In this document: positions 45,919 through 64,000 of the stretch, in pieces | Layout of the letters: each line of letters starts with the position of its first letter | Position numbering within the stretch: position 1 is the first letter of the stretch | The notes under the pieces: generated by a model | Told to the model about the DNA's origin: nothing | Seen by the model: the letters and a program-made list of their open reading frames with translations, nothing else | Databases searched by the model: none | Position numbers and translations under genes: made by a program | DNA from: Romanomermis culicivorax | Taxonomy: Eukaryota > Nematoda > Enoplea > Mermithida > Mermithidae | NCBI GenBank assembly: GCA_963922205.1 | Contig: CAWUHX010000007.1 | Span: 930,001-994,000 of the forward strand | DNA length: 64,000 nt | Direction: 5' to 3'

Positions 45919-47293
45919 AGTGATGTGCAGCGGAAAAATTTTCATATCCGGATATCCGTTTTTTTCACCTTCGGGTATCTAGATATATCCGAATATTTTT
46001 AATGTTGCATGCACAGAGGTGAAAAGAAGTCGCATAAGTAATAATACCGGGTCAACTACAATTCTACATAATAATATTTAATAGGTGCAATAACTTTTCG
46101 TTTAATATTTACGTTCACCGTGATTGTTATAAAGATATCTTACTTTTTTAAACTGCAATATCTCAGGAAGTACTGTAGGAAAAGTATAGCTTTTTTATAT
46201 TTTTTTCTTCTCGTTTTTAGTGAAAAGTGAGAAAGCTTTTCGGTGGATAGATTCTGAAAAATTGACCTGCTTTTGCTGCGTCTCTAGAATTTTCGAAGAT
46301 CCAGCCACATATTGTAGTTGAATCCGGATCTTGTATTTTTCGGTCTGGATTTTACTCTGGAATCGTTGGATCCGACAGCTCCGGTAAGAACTGACTTCTA
46401 AGAACTTGACGACTTTTCAGGAAAAGTGACTAATAAACCACATTTTGGACTTCAATTGTCCAATGTCCTTAGCATTTTACAGTAAACAGAACTTTATATA
46501 ATTTTTTATGCTTCCTAATCGAAGACGGACTGCATTAATCAATGTTAAAGTCGTTTACAAAACGCTTTTACAGTAGGATTCTCACTCTGTTTAAAATTGG
46601 TTTAGTTTGCCAAATTTGATGTAACGTATCTATCAGGGCTTTTTTTAGCACGGTGCTAATGACTGAAAGAGAGATATTATTGAAAAAAGTTCGAGAAAAA
46701 AGTTAAGAATATCACAAAATTTTTATGAAAAATCAAAAATCGTCATTTTCACAAATACTTCCAGATGTAAACGTTTATCGAAACAGAATGCGAATATAGC
46801 GATTCCTAAAAGTATTACCGTCAAACGAACTACTGAATATTTACTTCTCGGTGAACTAATCAAGTGCATAATGTAAGAATGAACTGATTTATGTAATTAG
46901 TCAGATGAGAGTCTTATTTGTTTTAGAAGTACCAATATCAAGCATAATCTCATAAGTCGATACAATGAAAGCATGTAATCAGAATTGACAAACTCGCACA
47001 TTAGTTTGACACCAACGAAGTATTATTTGTCAACAGTGTCTACTGTGCTAATGAAATATTTTTTCATTAGCTCGAATGCTAATGGGACTCGTGTCAGAAC
47101 AGTATATACACTTATATAAATTGAAATTTTGTTATTTTGTTGCAGAAACTTTGTAAAATAATGTAGCACCTAACTTCTCAGTAACCTTTACTTCTTTTTT
47201 GAACAGTGAAAATACCCGGATATCCGGATATTTTTTCACATCCGGATATCCGTTTTTCAAAATATCCCTCTTGATATCCGACGCACATCACTA
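45919..47293. mobile_element. hAT-type element, TIR TAGTGATGTGC
   Basis: 1375 bp, ends TAGTGATGTGCAGCGG and CGACGCACATCACTA. The subterminal CATATCCGGATATCCG is repeated on both sides. Flanking octamers GTCCGAAT and ATTAGAAT agree at 5 of 8 only, so the TSD is degraded. No transposase. Confidence 0.75.
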
Positions 47294-47700
47294 ATTAGAA
47301 TGACACAAAAAGTTCCGGCATTAATGCCAATTGCCAATTATAACAGATCTTTTTGGCTCTTCAATGATCAATTTGCTTCTGATTATACGAGTTTTTGCAC
47401 CTAAAAAGGTCAAAATCTTTCTGCGCTTCGCATCGAATACTCGAGATTTTCCATTTGTGTTATGTACTATGTACAGACAGTGAAGTTATCTTGTAAATAT
47501 TCGTGCTCTCATTGTTAAGTTTTGATGTGAATGTGAGCAGCAAATTTAATTCGCATCGCTAACGAAAAGAGTTTTTTGGCAAAGAAACTCAATTCCATTC
47601 TGTATTCTGATAACCTTAACACGTTGAAATTTTTACAAAGTTTATTTCCATCTGTTTCAGCATTAACAGTTTTATATATTTTTATTTTCATTTTTTCAGC
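47294..47700. other. upstream region of TFIIIA-like gene
   Basis: No coding sequence recognised. It ends in a strong polypyrimidine acceptor, ATTTTCATTTTTTCAGC, with AG 2 bp before the ATG at 47701. This could be a 5'-UTR intron acceptor, the acceptor of a missed upstream exon, or a spliced-leader site. Confidence 0.5.
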
Positions 47701-49276
47701 ATGGTTCAGGAAAATCCAGCAATCGTATTGGCATCCGCAATACTTTCGTGTAACATAGACCATTGTAAAAAATTATTTGAAACGAAGAAGAAACTCTGCG
47801 ATCATCAGTACAACGTCCACAAATCTAAAAATTTCTATCATTGTTCAAAATGTCCCTCGTCTTTTCCCACACCTTCAAAACTGTCACGTCACGGGCGCGT
47901 TCACAATACGTTCAAATGTACGATAGACGGCTGCGAATCGCAATTGACCAGTTTTCAAGAGAAACGGAAACACGACGCCAAATGTCATCCGAAAACGACG
48001 TGTACAACGTGTAATAAATCTTTTTCTAGCAGAGCATGCCTGAAAAAGCACGAAAGATTAATTCACCGGAAAATGATTAAATGTACTCAGGAAAATTGCT
48101 CATCGATGGTCTTGCCCCGACATTTAGCAAAACACATGAAAGTAAGTTTCGGTCCCACAGATCTGTTCCTGTCAGTAAGGAAAATAGTGCTTAGAGCTGC
48201 ATTTTGTCTAGTTATCTTTCAAGCAACGAAAACTCCTGTGTAGTACTCAGGATTTTACTATATTCTCAAAATCACTGAAATGTTTTTTAATGTATCTATT
48301 GTCTGTTTTTTTTGTAAAATGATTATAAATCGGAAAATGACAGACAATGAGTACCGCCCTCACAATCGTTTACACAAAGCTTATACTGTAAAATTTTTTG
48401 CTCAAAACATATGTAGTAAGAGTTAGTTGAGTAGGCTCACAGATTTTCAGTCGTATGCGGCATAAGTAAAAATATAAAATAGCACATGCCTTCAACTTAA
48501 TATTCGTAAGCATTTCAAGAAAGACAGACTGTAACATCAAGTCTCTGAGTTTTTCTTAGAAATGATATCCACTGCCGAAGGATTCAGTTCCCAGAGCAAT
48601 TGCTGAAAGTGATGGGTACGAGTCAAAATAATTTTGGCGACTAAAAAAGCAAGGATAAATATTTAGAATGTAAAATAACTATATAAGATTAAGGTACATA
48701 GAAAATGGAAGAAAATCAAAATCATTGGATTATAGTGCTAAATAATATTTAGTATAAGCCGCAGTTAGAGATCCAAATTAGTAATATGCCCTTTAACAAT
48801 TTTAATATACTTTGTGTTAAGCATGTTTACAGGAATCTCACAGTGACGTTTTGCTAAGTGACCTACGAAAAAAGAAAATTTGGGAAGAAAATGAACATAG
48901 CGAACTGGATCATTACTTTTGCCCGCATTGCGAGGAAAAATTTGCGAAATTTCAATCACTTAAGCGACACGTGGCCAGAAAACACGAAGGTGAAACTGAA
49001 AAACGGGCCAAAAAATTCACGTGCAATTTTTCGAACGATTGCGAGCGGCGATTCGTAAGTTTGGACAAATTAGAAAGCCACCTCAATTGGCATAAGAATT
49101 ACAAGCCTTACGTGTGTCCGGAAAATGAACGATGTATGGGCTCGTTCTGTGGACGCAGTTCATTGCAAAGGCACTTGAAAAACGTTCATTTGAAAACGTT
49201 GAGCGCGTATACGCCGAAACAATTGGGCGTAGATTTTGAACTTGATAAGGAAGATGATGAGTCCGAAATTGAGTGA
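47701..49276 (+). CDS. TFIIIA-like C2H2 zinc-finger protein
   Basis: Two exons, 47701-48141 (donor GTAAGT) and 48833-49276 (acceptor TGTTTACAG), phase 0, 294 residues. At least eight C2H2-type fingers: for example CNIDHC..H....H, CSKCPSSFPTPSKLSRH, CTIDGC, CTTCNKSFSSRACLKKH, then in exon 2 CPHCEEKFAKFQSLKRH, CNFSNDCERRF and CPENERC. Alternating GC-X and short fingers, and the pattern PSKLSRHGRVH then a CHPKTTCTTCNKSF finger, resemble fingers 4-7 of TFIIIA, which binds 5S rRNA genes and 5S RNA. TFIIIA normally has nine fingers, so an upstream exon with the first fingers may be missing. An acidic tail (DKEDDESEIE) closes it. It ends 650 bp before RPS17. Confidence 0.75.
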
Positions 49277-49925
49277 TTTGTGCTTCTTCGTTGTTTGTTA
49301 TATAATATATAAGCTACCTTTGAATAGTGTTTTTTTGACTGTAGACTTCTTACGTCTGTTACAAAAACTTGGAAATTTTTGCGCTATAGAAAGATCAGGA
49401 ACCAACATTCTCAGCCGAAAATGAGTTGTGGATTATAGCGACAGAAATTTGTTTAGGGTCAAAATCCGTGGATATGAACTTCTCAACTTTGTTCTTTTGC
49501 AATCAAAATTCATCGAAACTTTCGCTCCACGTACGAATGGAAAAAAATTTGAAGAACTTCACTAATGTAACTTCAGATGTATCTTCTATATTTTCCTGTC
49601 AAGTTGTGGCCTTCCGATTCAAAAAAGACGTTTTTGAAGTACTCGTACTTTATTTCGAACTATACCGGAATCGCTGACTTTAGAGAAATCAAGAATTTTT
49701 AAAAATTAAATTGCAAGTTAATTCGTCGGTTTAATATAATCGTGGCAATGTTCATTGCGCTTCCGTGAAGGTCATTAGCATTTGATGACAATATTTTTTA
49801 CTTCATACTTGCAGATCGAACTATTTCAAATTTTTCGCTACTTGGTTTACTGTGGAATATTTCACTCCCGAAATTACTTTTTCTCAGAAATTTGCGTCTA
49901 GCTTTTTATTGTCGCTTTCAGCATT
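49277..49925. other. intergenic region, RPS17 upstream
   Basis: Short AT-rich spacer between two genes on the same strand. No AATAAA after the zinc-finger stop was obvious. Just before the RPS17 ATG lies the pyrimidine stretch TTTTTATTGTCGCTTTCAG with AG 4 bp before ATG; it could be a TOP-type start site (CTTTC) or a splice acceptor. Confidence 0.5.
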
Positions 49926-61092
<11,167 letters not shown>

Positions 61093-61145
61093 GGAATGTT
61101 ATTACATATTGTTGGATTAATTGAATTTTCGAAGATTGCGATATA

Positions 61146-61151
61146 AATAAA
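61146..61151 (+). terminator. RPS17 polyadenylation signal
   Basis: AATAAA 54 bp after the RPS17 stop codon, the only canonical hexamer in the short 3' UTR. Confidence 0.75.
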
Positions 61152-62970
61152 TGAACACGCGTTTTGGTTGTAATCGGGTCGGATGTTGCAACGGAAAGTA
61201 GATAAACAGTATGAGAGTATCGAAACGATTTTGACTGATTTCTTGATTTACGCTGGTCAGGCAAAATTAGCCGTCTATGATGTGCACGCCCAGAACGCGT
61301 CAGAACACTGCCGACAACAAAATTGATGAGTCATATGCACATAGAACCAAAGAATTTTGCTGATGCCGACCTCTCCCTTTGGGAAGTGCACGTTACATGC
61401 CCGATACAAGCGAAGGGTCAAAACGGAGTGCATGTCCACTACACTTTCTGAAAAATCCATAATCGGCAGTTATTGCATGAATGTCAATTTGGGCCTGAAA
61501 TTTCCGGCCCGAAAATTTTATATTCTGTTTTTCTTGAAATGCGTCCAAATAATGAAAGTGGAATAAGTAGTTTTTTCTGATGAAGAAAATATCATGTAGG
61601 ACTTCAAATTCGTGAGCATACTGACCTATGTAACCTTTAGCGATTTTTTGAGTGAAAAATTTTACACACTAAGAACTTCATGCAAACGATTTTGACGATA
61701 GTAACTGATTTATGTCTCTTTCCTATCTGTAAGTATTTTATAAAAAACAGACTATCGGAGCCCGCAATCGCGCTTTAACCTTGAGGCCCGGCCCGATCAA
61801 AAAAAACAAAAAACTTAGAAAAAAGGAAACTATAAAGAAATAGTGTGAGTAAAGAGCACAGTTGGTCGCGCCAAGCTTTGGCTACTTTGTCCATATCTTT
61901 GATTTAATAAAAATCGAATGAAAAAAATTAGGTGTCACTACTGTTTTCTTAATGGACAATCATTTTTTGGCAATCTTTGTACAAAGAGACTTTATCGACA
62001 TTATCTGGTCAGAAAACGCTTCTCCTGGCTCGGTATCAGAAAACACAGTGAAATTATTCTAATTCTTTGCAATGGTCTATCCACATTTTTCTACAAATCG
62101 TGCTTTCTGGAGAAAAAATGTTGGTGTGGTTCTGTATGAAATAGACAAATTTTGATGCATTCAAAAAGTCAAAATGTATTCAAAATCAAAAAGGTCATCT
62201 TTCTTGTAACTAATTTTAAACATGAAGCCGAGTTCGGATTCAGAAGCATCATGGAAGTTATTTTCAGAAATTTCAGGTTTAATAACCTGAAGTTGTTACG
62301 ATTATGAGAGAATGAGTAATATTTTCTGAATTTGTAAAATGATTATGGAGGACATGAACTCGAGTGCTCAGGAAGAAGGTTTGTACGGAAGAAATATACG
62401 AGAAATCGTGGTTTTTTTTATTGTACACAGAAAAATTTTCTTCCTTCAAAGAGTTTTTGGTCGATTTTTGTACAGGTACAAAGATATGCTTGTACAAAAA
62501 ACACTGGGTGTCACGAACAAAATTTATTTGATGCAGTAGTCACAACAAACGTAATCAATAACTATGGCTTGCACATCAATATTTTTCAGGCTTCCGAAAA
62601 ATAAGTCGGCCCGGCCCGAGAATTTTTCCCTGAAGCCCGTATATCGGACCGGGCGGGGCTTACGGGCTCAAATTCAGGCTCTAATGTCAATTATTAAGAA
62701 TGATCGAACTTTTTCTGTGCTGCCGAAAAAGGTTTCACTCCTATTCAGCAAAACTCGAAATGGCGAGACTCAATACAGTGATTGCCAAAACAGCGAAGTC
62801 TCAGAACAGATTCTCAAAATGACGAATTTTCAAAAAGGTTATCTTCAGAATGGGAAAGTGGAGATTGGGCGCGGTAGACATTTTGGCCTATTTTTTGGCG
62901 TTAGATATATTTGGTCTTCCATTTCGATCTGGTGGATGCTGGTTGTCACACATTTTGGCACGAATCGTTT
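61152..62970. mobile_element. possible hAT-type element with GCCCGGCCCG ends
   Basis: GAGGCCCGGCCCGAT near 61783-61797 and GCCCGGCCCGAG near 62610-62622, with AGCCCG/CGGGCT motifs outside, suggest a ~0.9-kb element at about 61758-62683. No TSD or coding sequence was found; the flanking DNA has nothing recognised. Confidence 0.35.
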
Positions 62971-63464
62971 TCTGACATTATGACTCTTAAGCATGTGTTT
63001 TCACGACATTACAGCTTTTTATTCTGGCTTGTTTATTATTAACATATCTACATTCGTGTTTTTTGTTTCATTTTCCCTTTATTGACATATTTCTTTTTAT
63101 ACTCGTATTATTTTGAGCCACTTTTTTCTTTGTTTAATTTTTTCAGGTTGTGTACTTTTGTTCTATTTTTTACTTACTTTTAGTACAAGTTTTTACTTTT
63201 CTTTTTGTTTATTATTCATCTTCTGTCTTTACTGCTCAATTATTTTATTATTCATTTCATCTTAATTGCTTGTGATTTTGAAATAGTCCGTTCGTGCATA
63301 TACATACGTACCGCAACTGCAGCTCAAAAGCAGGTGAAACTTATATAGCCAAATGCAACTAAAATAGACTACAACTAGCAAAAACGATTTTAACATACCT
63401 AATTTGCATATTTATTAAAAAAATCATGGGTGTGTTTACTCTAATGCATAGAACTTTTACTATT

Positions 63465-63650
63465 CGCTGTATTGAGATTCGCTCTTCTGAGAATCGCTAT
63501 TATGAGACTTCGATGTTTTGAGACCTCACTGTCTTGAGAATCGCTGTTTTGAGACTTCGCTGTAATGAGAAACGCTGTTTTGAGATGTCACTATTTTGAG
63601 AAACGCTGTTTTGAGTCCCGCTACTTTGAGTTTCTCTGTTCCGTTTCGCT
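63465..63650. repeat. 15-16 bp tandem repeat
   Basis: About eleven units like GAGACTTCGCTGTTTT. Single inverted units reappear at 62800 (AAAACAGCGAAGTCTC) and around 63780-63850. The remainder to 64000 holds no recognised gene. Confidence 0.75.
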
Positions 63651-64000
63651 GTATTGGAGATACGCCTTTTTTCCGAAACGCTTAATGGTATTCTAGTTAT
63701 TCTAGCAACTTCTGCGAGTTCTGCCGCAAGAGTCAACTTGTTAAACGTCGCAGAGGAGCATAACAGCACAGAAAAATTGAGGTGTTCCAATAAGAGCGTC
63801 TCAAAAAAGCGAATTACCCAAAAGAGATTCTCACGAGAGCGAATCCCCAAACAGGCGGTTTTCAATGAACAAATGGAAGATGTTAAGGGTGTTCAAAAAA
63901 TAAACTTTCAGACAACTCTTAACCATACGATACATGCACGTGGGGTGGGTTTGACCCTCAACAGATTCTTGCTGACCCCCAGCAGATTTGACACCCCCAG

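Noticed and set aside
48765-49677. Other small ORFs around the zinc-finger gene and RPS17 upstream region
   Set aside because: Shadows of the two real exons or AT-rich open frames without motif.

Overview
This is eukaryotic nuclear DNA, almost certainly from an invertebrate animal. Two split genes with GT-AG introns can be read through: a complete ribosomal protein S17 gene (49926-61092, +) and, just upstream, a TFIIIA-like C2H2 zinc-finger gene (47701-49276, +). The rest is AT-rich and consists almost entirely of transposable elements of many classes. A degenerate array of the TTAGGC/GCCTAA telomere-type hexamer (nematode-type) lies near 36.5 kb. Together with splice-acceptor-like AGs just before both start codons, this hints at, but does not prove, a nematode or another spliced-leader lineage. 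The sequence alone does not fix the phylum.

Layout. 1-1.7 kb: decayed Ty3/gypsy integrase and a candidate 3' LTR. 3.5-4.7 kb: two candidate convergent multi-exon host genes with very short introns. 5.5-9.4 kb: a second, minus-strand gypsy element (LTR, integrase, gag zinc knuckles; most of RT lost). 9.4-12.2 kb: a composite repeat carrying a ~100-bp satellite array, with a second copy at 29.0-30.5 kb. 13.6-16.7 kb: a nearly intact PIF/Harbinger transposon whose transposase and Myb-like genes are interdigitated on opposite strands. 16.7-18.7 kb: a decayed DIRS-like (tyrosine-recombinase) retroelement. 18.9-20.6 kb: a large palindrome, a head-to-head dimer of a hAT-type element. 20.6-31.3 kb: a LINE 3' end, nested hAT-type elements and MITEs. 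30.5-35.2 kb: a CR1-like LINE with a PHD finger in ORF1. 35.4-36.9 kb: a Harbinger-type MITE inserted at the edge of the telomere-like array. 39-42.8 kb: a Penelope-like element (RT and GIY-YIG) carrying two hAT insertions. 42.8-45 kb: a second CR1-like LINE. 45.2-47.3 kb: more hAT-type elements. 47.7-61.1 kb: the two host genes. RPS17 intron 2 (9.1 kb) and intron 4 (1.5 kb) are full of MITEs, a Mutator-type foldback MITE and a second Harbinger element. 61.1-64 kb: gene-free, with a 15-16 bp tandem repeat.

The strongest overall result is stratigraphic. More than a dozen elements have exact termini and 8-bp (hAT-like), 3-bp (Harbinger) or 9-bp (Mutator-like) target-site duplications. Several sit inside other elements. 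In four cases removing the insert restores a reading frame (three) or a full run of host repeat matched by an empty paralogous copy elsewhere in the window. RPS17 and the TFIIIA-like protein are the only confidently functional genes (translation, and 5S rRNA/Pol III transcription respectively).
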